Of a DNA stretch of 64,000 bases, positions 25,165 to 37,639 are shown in pieces. The stretch spans positions 1,426,621-1,490,620 of the forward strand of contig NW_004450267.1 in the NCBI RefSeq assembly GCF_000321225.1, in the 5' to 3' direction. The position numbers were made by a program, and so were the translations under genes. The notes under the pieces were generated by a model. It was given only the letters and a program-made list of their open reading frames with translations. It searched no databases and had not been told where the DNA came from. The stretch's first letter is position 1; every line of letters begins with the position of its first letter. The stretch comes from Odobenus rosmarus divergens. Lineage: Eukaryota; Chordata; Mammalia; Carnivora; Odobenidae.

Positions 25165-25494
25165 TACTATGGTCTAAATATGTCCTCTCAAAATTTGTAT
25201 GTTGAAACCTAATGCCCATTGTGATGGTGTTTGGAGGTGGGTACTTTGGGTGCTGATTATAAAAGACACCCCAGAGGGCTTTCTAGTCCCTTCTTTCTGC
25301 TCTGTGAGGTTATAGCTAGAAGGCACCACTATGAATTAGAAACCAGGCTCTCACCAGACATCCAATGTGCTGGCACCTTGAAATTGGGACTTCCCAGGCT
25401 CCAGAACTATAAGAAGTAAATTTGTATTGTTTATAAGCTACGCAGTTATAAGCTACGGTACTTTTGTTATAGCAACACAAATGGACTAAGACAA
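25165..25494 (+). mobile_element. MaLR-type LTR (MST/MLT1 relative)
   Basis: Starts 'tactatggtctaaatatgtc', has 'cctaatgcccattgtgatgg', 'gacttcccaggctccagaac', then 'gtaaatttgtattgtttata' and ends 'aatggactaagacaa'. This is the layout of mammalian MaLR (ERVL-related) LTRs. A solo LTR without internal coding sequence. A local duplication 'cagttataagctacg' lies near the end. Confidence 0.7.
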
Positions 25495-25839
25495 TTGAAA
25501 ATATATTAGGCTTCAAATTTAGAAATCTTTATAGCTACTCAAACAGATATTTCATTTTACCCCAGAGATGATCCCAATTCAGAGGAGGGCAATCCAGGAT
25601 GTACAGTAATATTCCTTGTTAACTTCCTAAATTATTTCAGAATTGTAGGAGATAAAAATTGTAATACAAAGGAAAGACAGTAACACCCCAGTAACTATAT
25701 TAAGACCTGGCGAAACAGTGTACACACTTACTTTTATCTTTAGCTGTATTTGAAAGAGAGATGCTTAAATAAGAAGTATTAGGATTCAAAAGAACCAAAT
25801 GTCTTGGGAGTAGGAGAGTGTTTGACTTGTAATCAGAAT

Positions 25840-26035
25840 TCTGATTTTAAATTTAAGTTCTTTAAATAGTTATAGAACCTTAGGTTAATTACTTTTAGTT
25901 TGGTAGTCACCTTAGAAGTGGGAATAAAAATACTAATATTATTTTGAAGAATAACTGAGAAAACACATGAATTACTTGTCATGGTGCATGTGATATACTA
26001 TATACTGAATAAATGGTAGCTATTTTTATTATGAT
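25840..26035 (+). repeat. MIR SINE relic
   Basis: 'atagttatagaaccttaggt', 'ggtagtcaccttagaagtgg', 'gaataaaaatactaatatta', 'tactgaataaatggtagcta' follow MIR from core to 3' end. Confidence 0.65.
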
Positions 26036-26813
26036 GTGATCACCTTGGACTTTTCAATAACATTTGTAGAGAGCTATAAGAGTAGGTGGAAGTAAGTGTA
26101 ACATTTTGCATAACATAGTCTAGGTGTTCAATAAACATAAAACTTCACTAATATTTTAAATCAGCATGGGGAATTTCAATTTATAATTTGGGTTATCTGG
26201 ATGGAAAAAGGAGCACAATCCAAAGTTAATTCTAATCAGTATGGTGGACATTTCCTTCATTTGGGAAAGAAATATGAATAATAGTATAGTGGTTTTCACA
26301 TCATTTCATTTAGTGCCCCCATAGCATGTGCTTGTAAAAGGAGGTATAAGGACCACATTGAGGAAAAAAAAATGAAGAGAAGACACAGAGCAGCTCTTAA
26401 ACTGCACCTGCTGGTACAGTCTTGACAGAGCATCAGTGTAACTAGGACTCAGTCAGAGGGAGCAGAATCCTTTTCTGTTATTTCCAAGAAGCGGAGAGAA
26501 AGCCCACTTATTGCAGCCACCTGCAGAGTAGCAGGCCTGGGGAACACAGCTTTTTCTCATGCCTGAAGCCATCTGAAAAAATATACCCATTCATTTTATA
26601 TTTGTTTAGTCCAGAGTGCAGATCCAAGATACCCAGGTAACCAGCCACAAAGAAAGTCTTCAAACCTTATCTGTGTTTTTCCAACCAAAACAAAAGGATG
26701 TTAATATTATAGAAAGTCAGGTCAGGTGGAAAATGCTTTCCTTACTCAAGTCCCTTAAGATCCTTCCCAATTACAACTTCTCTTGTGAACTCCCAACAGG
26801 ACTCCTCCCTACA

Positions 26814-26814
<1 letters not shown>

Positions 26815-26850
<36 letters not shown>

Positions 26851-26875
26851 CACACGCACACGCACACACACACAC
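26815..26875 (+). repeat. (CA)n microsatellite
   Basis: About 30 AC-type units, interrupted by ATGC and ACGC variants toward the right. The reading frames across it are artefacts of the repeat. Confidence 0.95.
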
Positions 26876-27284
26876 CACCAACTGCGCACACACCATCACC
26901 CGCAACACATACTCACTTCTGTATGTCGAGGATGCTTTCCAGCATTCTCACAGCAAAGACAGCTTTCTGCCTTGCATTATATTGATATGTGTCTTAGTCA
27001 TTTCTTATCTCCTCTACTAGATTATGATTTCCTAGAAGGCAGGGAATCTAATTTCCTCATTTAGAAGTAAGCATTCTAATTAAATGTGTGTTGGAAGGAA
27101 GGAAGCAATGGGGGAATGAAGTAAGGGAGAATAAAAGTTCACATGTATGAAAATAAGAGGAACAAATTACAATGAAAACAACCTCTCTGATAATGATGTT
27201 TGATTTTTACACTTCTGTCTTTCCAAACAAATAATTCAGGGAGAATTCCCTTTTAAAATTGCAAAATATTCAGAGTATCAGAAA

Positions 27285-27312
27285 GGAAAAAAAAGAAAAG
27301 AAAAGAAAAAAC
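27285..27312 (+). repeat. (GAAAA)n A-rich repeat
   Basis: 'ggaaaaaaaagaaaagaaaa' type run. Short and interrupted. Confidence 0.75.
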
Positions 27313-27659
27313 ACTACGTGGGATGTTAGCACCATATAAAGGGCCTAAAATCTGTCAGCGAATCTTCTCTCTTGTCCTCATAATTGAACAGTGTTTCAGG
27401 ACATGGTAGAAGGAACTCCAAATCTGGGCATCATCTCACACTTCCCCAACCTGGTGACAATGTCAGAGTTTGAAACAGTAAAAATGTGAGAGGAAAAACT
27501 GTTAGCCAGTACTTGTATATTTTACAGACTCACAGGAAGAAGAAGAAAGGATTTCAGGAATAAATTATTCCAGCACCTTAACTTTAGATAAAGAATCTGA
27601 GGTTGTTCCCTTAAACATTTCATATGCCTTAAAATCTCCATGTGTCTGCACATGGCAAT

Positions 27660-27870
27660 GCTTCTGCTAGGAATTACCTCTCCTGTGTTTGTCCTAACTC
27701 AGATGTTACCTCCTCCTTGACACCTTCCCAGATTCCCACTGTCAGTTCATTAGTCCTTCTTCAAGTTGCCTGGATCACTTCTATAACACTTTAATTTATA
27801 CACTGATATATAGTGGTTTTCCCAACTAGACCATGAATTCCTTTAGGACTGGAAGTATGCTTATCTTGCC
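27660..27870 (+). repeat. L2 LINE 3' end relic
   Basis: 'ctcagatgttacctcctcct', 'gacaccttcccagattccca', 'tagaccatgaattcctttag' match the classic L2 3' region. It is cut at the right by the CAN-SINE that follows. Confidence 0.75.
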
Positions 27871-27923
27871 TAACCCCAAATGCCTAGCAAAATGCTTTTT
27901 TTTCTTAAGACTTCATGAATTGA

Positions 27924-28130
27924 AGGGCACCTGGGTGGCTGAGTCAGTTGAGCATCTGCCTCTTGATTTCTGCTCAGGTCATGATCTCAGGGTCCTGGGA
28001 TGGAGCCCTAAGAGGGGTTCTGCACTCAGCACAGAGCCTGCTTCTCTCCCCTCCTCTCCCTCTGTCCCTCCCACCACTTGTGCTCTCTCTCTCTCTCTTT
28101 CTAAAATAAATAAATAAATCTTAAAAAAAA
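27924..28130 (+). mobile_element. CAN-SINE with 17-base target duplication
   Basis: Head 'agggcacctgggtggctgag', CT-rich tail and (AAAT)3 with an A-run. Flanked by AAGACTTCATGAATTGA (27907-27923) and AAGACTTCACGAATTGA (28131-28147), one mismatch. The insertion is clean. Confidence 0.95.
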
Positions 28131-28639
28131 AAGACTTCACGAATTGATATTGGATTGAAATATCCAAGATCACCGAAAAGAAATGGGGAAAGAGGCTTGT
28201 ATCAGGCTCACCTCTTGGTGAAGACTAAGACATCTGACTCTTAGCAACAGCAGCCCTCACAGACTAATCATTTTAAATCATAAAACACAGTAACGCCTTC
28301 TTAAATACAGGCTTGTGAGGGCTAATCAAAAGAACAGACTAGTCGTGATGTGTGGGAAGGAGCTGGTCCTCTGTAGTACAGTAGCTTGGAAAGAGGGATA
28401 GATTGTGGATCCTAATGAGTTAAGGTAGATAAGAATATTTATAGATTTCAGAGGATATCTGTTATATACCATTCTGAAAAAATACTGTTGGTGTGTTGTG
28501 CCAGAAAATACCATCAAGGAAAAAAAACGAGATGAAAGTCATTTAAGATATTGTTTGCAACAAGTAAACAAACAAATATACCTAGATACAGATATTCCAG
28601 ATGCCTCCTTCAAAGCCACACACAGATTTTCAATGGTAA

Positions 28640-28920
28640 TAAAGAGGGTATGGACTCTGAGAAACAAACTGAGGGTTCCAGAGGGGAGGGGATGGGGGGA
28701 TGGGTTAGCCTGGTGATGGGTATTAAAGAGGGCACGTACTGAATGGAGCACTGGGTGTTATATGCAAACAATGAATCATGGAACACTACATCAAAAACTA
28801 ATGATGTGTGGTGATTAACACAATAATAAAAAATAAATTAAAAAAACTAGTGACGTAATGTATGGTGATTAACACAACATAATAAAATTTAAAAAAATAA
28901 AAATAAAAAAATAATAAAAT
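28640..28920 (+). mobile_element. Carnivore L1 3' end with duplicated tail
   Basis: Same 3' UTR wording as at 1895 and 59260 ('actctgagaaacaaactgag', 'tggtgatgggtattaaagag', 'gagcactgggtgttatatgc'). The last stretch is present twice: 'actaatgatgtgtggtgatt' at about 28797 and 'actagtgacgtaatgtatgg' at about 28846, each with its own A-rich end, suggesting a tail duplication or two nested tails. Confidence 0.85.
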
Positions 28921-29024
28921 TATCTCAGTTGCCACTATGCCATTTTTATTAAATAGTCATAGCAGTTTTAAGATGAGCTCATTTGGGGAGGTATTATAAT
29001 TACTTTGAGAATCAGCCCTCCTTT

Positions 29025-29500
29025 TGCACAACGATGTTCATAGAAGCATTAATGACAATGGCCGAAAGGTGTAAGGAACCCAAACGTCCGTCAAAGGATG
29101 AATGAATAGTATATGCATACACTGAAATATTATTCAGCCTCAAAATGGAAGGAAATTCTGTCACATGCTACAACATGGATGAAGCTTAAGGATATTATGC
29201 CAAGTGAATTAAGCCAGGCACATAATGGCAAAAATTGAATGATTCCTCTCATATGAGGCACCTAGAGTAGTCAAACTCAGAGAAACAGAAAGTAGAATGG
29301 TGTTTTCCGGGGCTGGGAGAAGGGGTAATGAACAGTTATTCAGTAGGTATAGAGTTTTAGTTTTGCAAGCTGAAAAAGTTCCAGAGTTCCATTGCACAAC
29401 AATGTGAAAGTACTTAACACTACTGAATGGAACATTTAAAGATGATAAAGATGGTAAATTTAATGTTATCTGTTTTTTACCACAATTAAAGTTTGTTTTT
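29025..29500 (+). mobile_element. Older L1 (L1M-type) 3' end
   Basis: Carries ORF2-end and 3' UTR wording: 'gaatgaatagtatatgcata', 'gaaatattattcagcctcaa', 'caacatggatgaagcttaag', 'ggggctgggagaaggggtaa', 'tttttaccacaattaaagtt'. Broken by many substitutions and not coding. Confidence 0.85.
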
Positions 29501-31529
29501 TTTTAAAGAACTGGAAACGTCCTTGAAACAAAATGCCCAAAACGATTTCCACTCCACCTTTCCATTTAGTTTTTGATTGCCACTCTCTAAATAGTTCCTG
29601 TACAATATACAAATATTTCTCAGAGTAATACACAAGTCAGCTAGAAGGTATTTGATGCATTTATTTAGGTCCTGTTGGGTGTAAGATAATGTATTTGGCT
29701 CTGGATGAAAGCGGGAAAGAAGGAAAGCATTTTAAAAACTGTTATCTTTTAATAGAAAACATTATCAGGAAGGCAGTGCTGGATGAGTCTTAGGACAGGT
29801 AAGGGAAGACAAGATGCCTATGGATACAGAATCAAGATACCTGCTGTATTCTGAGGCATATTTGTTATCCGAATTTCTGTAGTTTTTGAACAGTTAGGTC
29901 TGTGCCCAATATCAATAATTTCTAAATTAAACGGAACACTTCTTTATTTCAAGAGATATTTGAGGTTGCCCGCCAGCCCCAAGCTACAATGGAGTCAAAC
30001 TGCTTTCCCCAAGCACCAGCCGTTAGTTTGAAGAAACCCTGTCAGCCCAAGGAGCACAGGAAAAGAGGATGACATGAGCTATCTTAGAACTCCAACACAA
30101 AGGAGATCTGGATGGAGAAATTACTTGGATCACTCTAACAAAGGAAAACTCTGCCTTTACCATCCACAATGAACCTCAGACTTACAGAGGAGCCGGGGCC
30201 CAAATAGAGAGACTGGTGGCACACGTAAGCAGTAAGGTGAAACGTTTCAATTTAAGGTTTGTATCAGGTGGATTTTCTTAGAAGTCAAAATAGAAAGGAG
30301 CTGATTAGATCCTAGCTAAAGGGGAGAAGCAAAATAGCTTTATTCCCTGTTGGTAAAACTATATTAAAAGAAAAAGTGGAAGGAGAATTTTAAAAGTATA
30401 TACCACTTTGTTCCTGTATTTCTAATGTGAATAGGTCTAGAAAACGGATAAAAAAAAATCAAGATGCTGTCTTTATACCATTATCCTACTTCTTATGATA
30501 AAAAATGACAAGGGAAATGTGACAAATCAGTTCAAAATATAAAACCTGCTGAACACAAAATAATTCTGATAGAATCACAGAATCCTAGGGTTGGAAGTCC
30601 AAATTGCCTAACTCCTCATCAAATGACCCAAGTGTTTCTTGAAAATCTCCGCTAATGGACTCTCACAACCTCCTGAGACCTCTCCTCTCCCACCTGAATG
30701 AACTGTGGTTTTGATACCTCCCTTTCTTAATTTTAACATTTCTGTCACCTCTAAATAGGTTAGCCTGCATCCTAGCCAATGCTAACTCTACACATTAAAA
30801 AAGGACTTCAAAAATGTTTTTGACTTTATAAAGGCCATAAATTATTTACATACGTGAATCTCAATATATTATTAAAAAATATAACTTAGACTAGTCCTTT
30901 TATTATCTTAGAAATGTTGGTGAAACATGAGACTCAATATGTCAAACTGGCCTAACTTGTCCCACCAGCTCTCAGGTAACAGCCTTAACCTCTACCTGGT
31001 CACTAAACTCAGTGTTGGGCTTTCTCTTTGTAACCTCTTCTTCACATACCCCCAGGCACAGGGCCCAGACATCTTCACACAGACATGCTTCGCTCAATGT
31101 CATCCCCACATTGTCTCTTTGTTGCCTCTTTCTATTCCCACCGCTATCTCCTCATGCAGGCTTCTAAAAACACCCATCTGGCAGCCCCACTGAGCTCCTG
31201 TCTGCCTGCCCATTGTCTCTCACCCTTCATTCCCATTCCTCTAAGGACTTATTTCAGCAACCAACTTTCCGTGTTTACTGACAATTACGCTCCAGACCCT
31301 GCCCTAAGTACTAATGGAGATAACAAAACTTAATTAATAATCATACTACAGGATAAACAATTACAATAGTGTTCAAAGTGCTGTGGGAATCTTGATTCAG
31401 ATGGAAGAAGGAATTACAGACCTTAAAAAAATAAGACACCTTCTTAACACAATTTAAAATGAGCTCTTCTCAGATCACACTTTCAAAAGGCAAGAGCAGG
31501 GTCGGCTAGGAGTAGTGAGGCATGCGCAG

Positions 31530-32035
31530 TAGGTAGGAGGTAAGATTGGTTCAACCACTTTATAAGATAATTTGGAACATGTAAGATGTTTTGAAAAGGT
31601 AACAACCTAAATATCTAAAAGAAATTAAGAGTTAAAAAGTATGCTATATACACAAAGAAATATGAAACAATCTTTTAAGAATCATATTACCAAATCAAAT
31701 AAAAAGGGAAATGGAATACTCTATTCAGGGAAAATGTGAATTGCAAAACTTTATAACTCATAGATCTCAATTTTATTTCAAATTGCATATTGCACACACA
31801 TATCTATGTATGAGAATTTATATGTGAGTTTATATATAGGAAATATGTGCCTCCATTATTATATAGATGTGTATATAGGAAATATAAACATATAAATAGA
31901 TGTGCAAACAGCAAATATCAATAGTACTTATCTCTATTTGGTAACTATCAAAGATTGACGTTTTCTTCATATTTTTTTATATTTTCTACATTTTCTATAA
32001 TGAACAAGTTTTAAAAGTATAACCAGAAACTGCTT
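31530..32035 (+). mobile_element. Older L1 (L1M-type) 3' UTR
   Basis: Starts near 'gattggttcaaccactttat', passes 'caacctaaatatctaaaaga' and a TA-rich middle with an internal microsatellite-like stretch (31795-31905), and ends 'ttctataatgaacaagtttt'. Matches L1M 3' UTR order. Confidence 0.65.
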
Positions 32036-32489
32036 TCCCCAATATACATTATTTTTAAAGAAGAAATAGGACGTGGATGAACAGGTGATAGTGTAGACCT
32101 AGAGGAAGGGATACTACACAAAGAGAACCTTATGGATGAACCAGCACAGGAGTTCATAATCTATGCGTGGGAGGCCATGTGGTCTACAGCAGTGGAAGCA
32201 CTGAGTAAATTACTCAATATCAATTGTTTAAATTTCACTTAGAACACTGGTTCTCTTTCATGGATTTTTTTAATGGAAGTTTAAGAATGGCCATTCTAAT
32301 CAAAAGATGACAAAAAAACAGGATTAAGTTGCAAAGAGTCAGGATTCCCATCCTTATGGGGTATCCCAGAGAGAAGGCATGTTGTTAGAGGTAAACATTT
32401 GCCAGGGGAAAAGTTTAGTCCTTAGGAGTCCACCACAGGATCCCGCAAAGATCAACGTGACCACCAGAAAATGCATTTTCAGTATTACA

Positions 32490-32620
32490 ATACTTTATCA
32501 CTCATTCATTCAACAAACATTTTCTGACCACCTGGGATAAGTAGCACACTAGGCACCAGGGGTAAAGCCATGAACAAGACAAACAGCCCTGCTTTCCTGG
32601 CATTCATATTCATCCTTTAG
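32490..32620 (-). repeat. L2-like 3' end, reverse
   Basis: 'tcattcattcaacaaacatt', 'gcacactaggcaccaggggt', 'aagccatgaacaagacaaac' is the typical reverse-complement L2 3' end. Confidence 0.6.
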
Positions 32621-33029
32621 GCCTTCCTTCTCTATCAAACAGTATTCCTAAAATCCTGTTTTTGTCATGCCACTTTTATATTCAAAGAACTATTACTTCT
32701 TTCTGGATAATATCCACAATCAGACCAGTGAGCTGGCGAAAGAGCGAAAAATCAGAAGGTCTACGAAACATTTAAATGTTTTTTTTTTTTTTTAATGTGG
32801 CAAATTAAGCATCTCCGAGCATCCCTTGCCTTACCTGTAAGAGGGGGATAAGCACATGCTCCCTGCTTTCCTGCTCATGTTGTTATGGAATGAAGGATAA
32901 AGTGCTTTAACATAAGGCACGGAGGTATCTTTTGCCCACAATACTCTGGTCAGATGAGACCCGTTATCCTTCTCTCTTTTCCAGACAGCATCGTCTTCCC
33001 AATGCACAACCTTGCTTGTGTTGGTCCCT

Positions 33030-33125
33030 GTGACCTGAGCAGCCCCTCCTTCCTTTCTGCCCATTCAGATCACAGTACCCGCTTCTTCCAAACCACTTCC
33101 TCCAAGAAACCCTTCCTAATACTTC
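33030..33125 (+). repeat. L2 fragment
   Basis: 'accacttcctccaagaaacc' and 'cttcctaatacttccaggga' match the L2 'cttcctccaggaagccttcc' segment. Confidence 0.55.
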
Positions 33126-33888
33126 CAGGGAGAAAAACACATATAGAAAGCCTCTAGTGTCATGCTTAAACAAAACAAAACCAATTCTGCATTTTGTTTT
33201 TTTACACATTTCTTTTATTTCACTTTTACATTAATATATTGTCTAACTTGCATAGATATTGGTTCTACCATTATTTGTGTTATTCAAAGGGAAAGAAGTA
33301 TTGTTTTTTCATTTTACTAGGCAAGATATTAAGAAGGAAATGATTTCAAAACCCTCTGAAAAATAATTTGAGCTTGGAAATTTTTTTTTAATGTGCTTAG
33401 AAATGTTCTGGGGAGGGGGTCCTCAAACTGAAAATCACTTAAGTGATCATTACTGTAGTTACAGCAAGGCACCCAGTGAATTTTAAGTAATTAAATGGAT
33501 CAGAGCTGCATATAAAATATAGGTCTTCAATGCCATGGAAATGACTCAATATCCAAAGATATTTCCGTAAATATGGTCAAATTAAATGGCAAGCATTCTC
33601 CCCATTCTACATAAGCCCTACTTTCTTCAAAGGGTCTTGAGACATGAAAACAGGGCCCAGCCCAAATTCAGCCTCACCCAAGGAACCTGCCAAATCACCC
33701 CAAAGAGAATCATCATTTCCCTCATGCTTCCCTTGAATAGCCTGTATGTATTACTCTATAAAACCTGAGTGGCAATAATTTGCTGTTAACAATATATTGC
33801 CCCATAAATCATTGAATTTGATCCTCTTAAGTGTCCTTATAAGAGAATTAAACAGCAGGAAAAACTGAGGATTAAAAAGTTGAAGTGA

Positions 33889-34094
33889 GGCTCCTGGGTA
33901 GCTCAGTCAGTTAGATGTCTGACTCTTGATTTTGGCTCAGGTCATGATCTCAGGGTCATGAGATCGAGCCCCACATCAGGCTCCATGCTCAGCACAGAGT
34001 CTGCTGGAGATTCTCTCTCCCTCCACCCATCCCCCCACTTGCATGCTTTCTCACTCTCTCTCTCTCAAATAAATAAATAAAATCTTTAAAAACA
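33889..34094 (+). mobile_element. CAN-SINE with target duplication
   Basis: Head 'ggctcctgggtagctcagtc', body, CT-rich tail and 'aaataaataaataaaatctt'. Flanked by ATTAAAAAGTTGAAGTGA (33871-33888) and ATTAAAAAGCTAGAGTGA (34095-34112), two mismatches, so an older copy. Confidence 0.93.
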
Positions 34095-34514
34095 ATTAAA
34101 AAGCTAGAGTGACTGGTAATGAAGGCACTTGAGCCCAGGTCTCCTGACTGCATTCAGTGCTCTGCCGTAATGTTCTTTATAAAAGCTGTGTTCAAAACAT
34201 GTTTCCGATTTATTTTTATGTCCCTCACTGCTTTTCACATGGAAAACTCAAGAAAGATTTGCTATATTAAATTGAAAATTGAAAGTTGGACAACTTAAAA
34301 CTTTGGAGGGGTGGTGCTTATCATTTAAGCTCTGCCTTGTGCACTGTATTAATTAATATATGTGCCATATATGTATATATGAAGCCCTGGTCCCTAGGAG
34401 AGACAGGACACATCATGAGATGGTTGTATGTTCCATGTGAGCTGATGTGCTCAGAGAGGCCATGAAACGCTCTTCTGTGCAGACAATCAATACGTGAGGC
34501 CATGGGGCATATTG

Positions 34515-34725
34515 CAAAGACCTCAGGCTTTCAAGTCAGGTAGACTTGGATTCAAATTTAGACTCTGCTTCTTAAATTTGGGGAAATGACTTGATTTCTC
34601 AAGTATTGGTATCTTGATCATGAACAATCGTATAATCATACCTGTCTCACATTATTCCGAGCAATAAAAGAACATAAATAAAGGAGTACATGGTTGGAAC
34701 TCAAAAAAATATTGCCTTTTCCCTT
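34515..34725 (+). repeat. MIR SINE relic
   Basis: 'tcaagtcaggtagacttgga', 'ttcaaatttagactctgctt', 'gaaatgacttgatttctcaa', 'cctgtctcacattattccga', 'tacatggttggaactcaaaa'. Nearly complete and adjacent to the MLT1 LTR. Confidence 0.8.
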
Positions 34726-34726
34726 C

Positions 34727-35240
34727 TGTGGTAGGCAGAATTCTAAGATGGCTTCTCCAATCCCCTAATATATAATCCACTCCTCTTGAGCATGAGTGGG
34801 ACTGTGAATAGGATGGATAGTCACTCCCTGGATTATGTTATATAAGAGTACTCCTTAGCAGGAAAGAGAAATTTCTGTTGGGTCTTGAAGAAGCAGACTG
34901 CCATACTGTGAACTGCCTGTGGAGATAGCCATGCGGTGTTGTTCTGAGGGCAGTCTACAAGACCTGAGAGGGTCATGGCTGACAGCCATCCAAAACGATG
35001 GGGCCTCAGTCCTACAGCCTTAAGGAACTAAATTCTACCAACAACCTCAATGACCTTTGGAAGAGAGCTCCAAGCTCCAAATGAGAGCAGAGACAGTAAC
35101 TGCAGTCTTGTAAGACCCTGAACAGAAAACCCAACCAAGCTGGGCCAATTTCCTGACCTACTATAACATAATAAGCATATGCTATTTTAAGCCGATAAAT
35201 GTTTGATAATTTGTTATGCAGCAAGAGAAAACTAATATAC
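34727..35240 (+). mobile_element. MLT1 (MaLR) solo LTR
   Basis: Starts 'tgtggtaggcagaattctaa' then 'gatggcttctccaatcccct', has 'actgtgaataggatggatag', 'gattatgttatataagagta', and ends 'tttgttatgcagcaagagaa' 'aactaatatac'. These are hallmark ends of MLT1 LTRs of the ancient ERVL-MaLR group. No internal region follows; frames inside are chance. Confidence 0.85.
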
Positions 35241-36616
35241 CTTTCCTCAGTGAAATGAACCAGAGTGGTCTGTAGAATTTGTAGGCTTCCTGAGGATGCC
35301 AAATCATTTTAGCAATACTCTGATCACCTACGCAATTCCCAGGAATGGTACCTTTCAGATCACCAAACACTGGTGAATCCAGCTGTCATCAAACCCCCGA
35401 TATGTTCCACTCAAGGAATTCCTTGAAAGGACATTGATTCATCATTCCCAGATTAGTTATTTCCAGGGCAATCTGGGGACCCTAGCACAGCTGTCATTGT
35501 GGAAAGAAGGCAGAATCAAAACTTTAGAACTAGAAAGATCCTTAGAGACACTTAGGAGTAATCTCATCCTATCTTTACTTTATAAATGGAAACAATGAAG
35601 CCCAGAAAGTACCTTCCTTAACCTCTCACAAGTAGTCAATCGTGGGAACACAGCCAAGTTTTGTGTGGCTTGGAGCTTATGCAATTTGGGGGACCCTTAT
35701 TTGAGAATATATAAAATTACTTAGCAAGCAAATATTTAAAATAAATTAAAAAATAAATCAAAAAAATAAAAAAAGAAACCAGACCAAATAACACATTTGT
35801 AAAAATATATATATATACATATAACCTAATCATCACAACATCCAGGTACAGCTTTAATACTTATTCCTTATAATTTTTTTCTATATATGCTCTCATTGTT
35901 TCTTCATTAACAATTTTGCAATATTTTCTGAAGAGAAAATAAATTATTCAATCTTGCCTCTAACTTGATTGATTTGTGTTTAATTATTAATAGTTAAAAA
36001 GTATTTAATTCAGCTTTTCTACTCATTATTGTTAATGTCCTGTAAATATTTAGGTATATTGTCAAATTTGATTTAAAGACAAACTCAATTTCTATTCTAT
36101 ATGAGCTATAAAATTTGAAAGAATTTCCCCCGAACTAACTTCTGTTCATTTCTCCTTCACTGGAACAATTTCAAAGCACAATACAATCTCTGGCCCTGAC
36201 CTCTGTGCCATGCCCCTACCAAGTCAGCACAGTGGGCAGTTGGAGTGTTTCGAATAAGGATTTACTCAGAAGTGACTGTAAGCATACATGATGATAATCC
36301 CACTAAATCCAATTTAAATGTATCCCCAACTCAACTTCCTCTTAGCCAGATCCCAAAAATGACAGAAACAGCTCTACTGTCCTTCCACAGGGGACAAGTG
36401 ACAAAGGAGATGACAGAGGGAAAAGCCGGCAGTATTACCCAATTGTGGTCAAAATATACTACTTTTGCAAATTTACAAAAACCTGTGAGCATGTGAACAT
36501 ATTACTAGTGCCCTTCCCAGGGCTGTGGAAGGGTCTGTGCAAGTGAGAACCCATGAACCTGAAGCTTCTGATCAGTGCAGGTAAAGGACATCAGTTTTAC
36601 CCTAAAAACTGAGACA

Positions 36617-36836
36617 GGGACGCCTGGGTGGCTCAGACCGTGGAGCATCTAACTCTTGATTTTGGCTCAGGTCATGATCTCATAGGTCGTGAGATGGAGC
36701 CCCAAGTCAGGCTCCATGCTGAGCAGGGAGTGTGCTTGAGAATTCTCTCCCTCTGCCCCTCCCCCTGCTTGCATCCACACGAGCTCTCTCTTTCTCTCTC
36801 ACACACACAAATAAATATATAAATCTTTAAACACAC
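36617..36836 (+). mobile_element. CAN-SINE
   Basis: Head 'gggacgcctgggtggctcag', body with 'ggagccccaagtcaggctcc', CT-rich tail, CACACA and 'aaataaatatataaatcttt'. A weak duplication based on 'aaaaactg' may flank it. Confidence 0.92.
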
Positions 36837-36864
36837 ATGCAAAAAACTGTGAAACAAACCAAGC

Positions 36865-37000
36865 TTTTTGTGGAATGAGGAAAATAAGGCCTGGAAAGGT
36901 TAAATACCTTCCCCAAATCTCGTCACAAGTCAAGAGTAGGGGTGGAATTGAACCCAGGGAGCCTGAACCCAGCTTTCACACTCTTTACCATTTTGCTGCA
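36865..37000 (-). repeat. MIR SINE relic
   Basis: Reverse MIR: 'gaggaaaataaggcctggaa', 'aggttaaataccttccccaa', 'tggaattgaacccagggagc'. Confidence 0.7.
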
Positions 37001-37023
37001 AGTACTGCCATAGAAGCAGGCTT

Positions 37024-37100
37024 GTGCCTGTGTATGCATGTGTGTGTACACATGTATGTGTGCATGTGTGCATGTACACACGTGTCCGTGTGTGTGTGTT
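37024..37100 (+). repeat. (TG)n-rich degenerate repeat
   Basis: Alternating TG/CA/TA run (tgtgcctgtgtatgcatgtg ... cgtgtgtgtgtgtttggcag), an imperfect purine-pyrimidine alternation. Confidence 0.8.
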
Positions 37101-37357
37101 TGGCAGAGAGGAAAGGAAGCAAGTGTTCTGTGATTTAATATTACTGTAGAGTGGACCTTTTGTTGAGTTCTTATTTGTTCTACTTGATTTCACTTATAGC
37201 CTATAGGAATAGAGAATGGATTGTGGAGTTGACTTGAGGGATCATAAGAACTAGTCTGACTCAGCAGTGATTGGAAAGCCCATCCCAAGGACTTCCCTCC
37301 AGATCACAGTAGGTTAGTTAAAACCCCCATGATCAGGACATCAAAAGCAAGAGGAAA

Positions 37358-37466
37358 AGGGCACCTGGCTGGCTCAGTCAGAGGAGCGTGAGACTCTTGA
37401 TTTCGGAGTCATGAGTTTGAGCCCTATGTTGGGTGTCAAGATTACTTAAACAATTTTTTTAAAAAG
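37358..37466 (+). mobile_element. Short CAN-SINE variant (tRNA-related head only)
   Basis: Head 'agggcacctggctggctcag' and 'ttgatttcggagtcatgagt' 'ttgagccctatgttgggtgt' then 'caagattacttaaacaattt' without the CT-rich segment. This is a shorter tRNA-like subfamily than the other SINEs here. Confidence 0.8.
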
Positions 37467-37639
37467 TAAGAGGATAAACTAACTCATGGTGGAGTCTATC
37501 CGCATTTAGTGGGGACAGCAGTAGTCTTTCATCTAGCTGTGTCTCTGATCTATGAGCAAGCTTCTCAGTGGAGACATCTTAGTCGCTGAAGGGTTCAAAG
37601 AACACTGATGAAAGAATTAGGAGAAATGGCTCTATGTCT

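Larger units (their letters stand above)
19611..33888. other. Flank 19.6-33.9 kb: remaining gaps without recognised features
   Basis: Nothing is recognised at 19615-20135, 20765-21005, 21250-22215, 22510-23295, 24295-24910, 26040-26810, 26880-27655, 28150-28635, 29505-31525, 32040-32485, 32625-33025 and 33130-33870. The stretch 30920-31330 is richer in C, with a continuous open frame of about 88 codons, but shows no splice or start context and is probably an old repeat. Confidence 0.5.

Noticed and set aside
26616..27020. 134-codon frame and its overlapping partner
   Set aside because: Both cross the (CA)n microsatellite; the frames are His-Thr repeat artefacts.
27924..28130. tRNA gene (A/B boxes in SINE heads)
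   Set aside because: The tRNA-like heads are part of CAN-SINEs, with degenerate anticodon arms, SINE tails and target duplications; no stand-alone tRNA was found.
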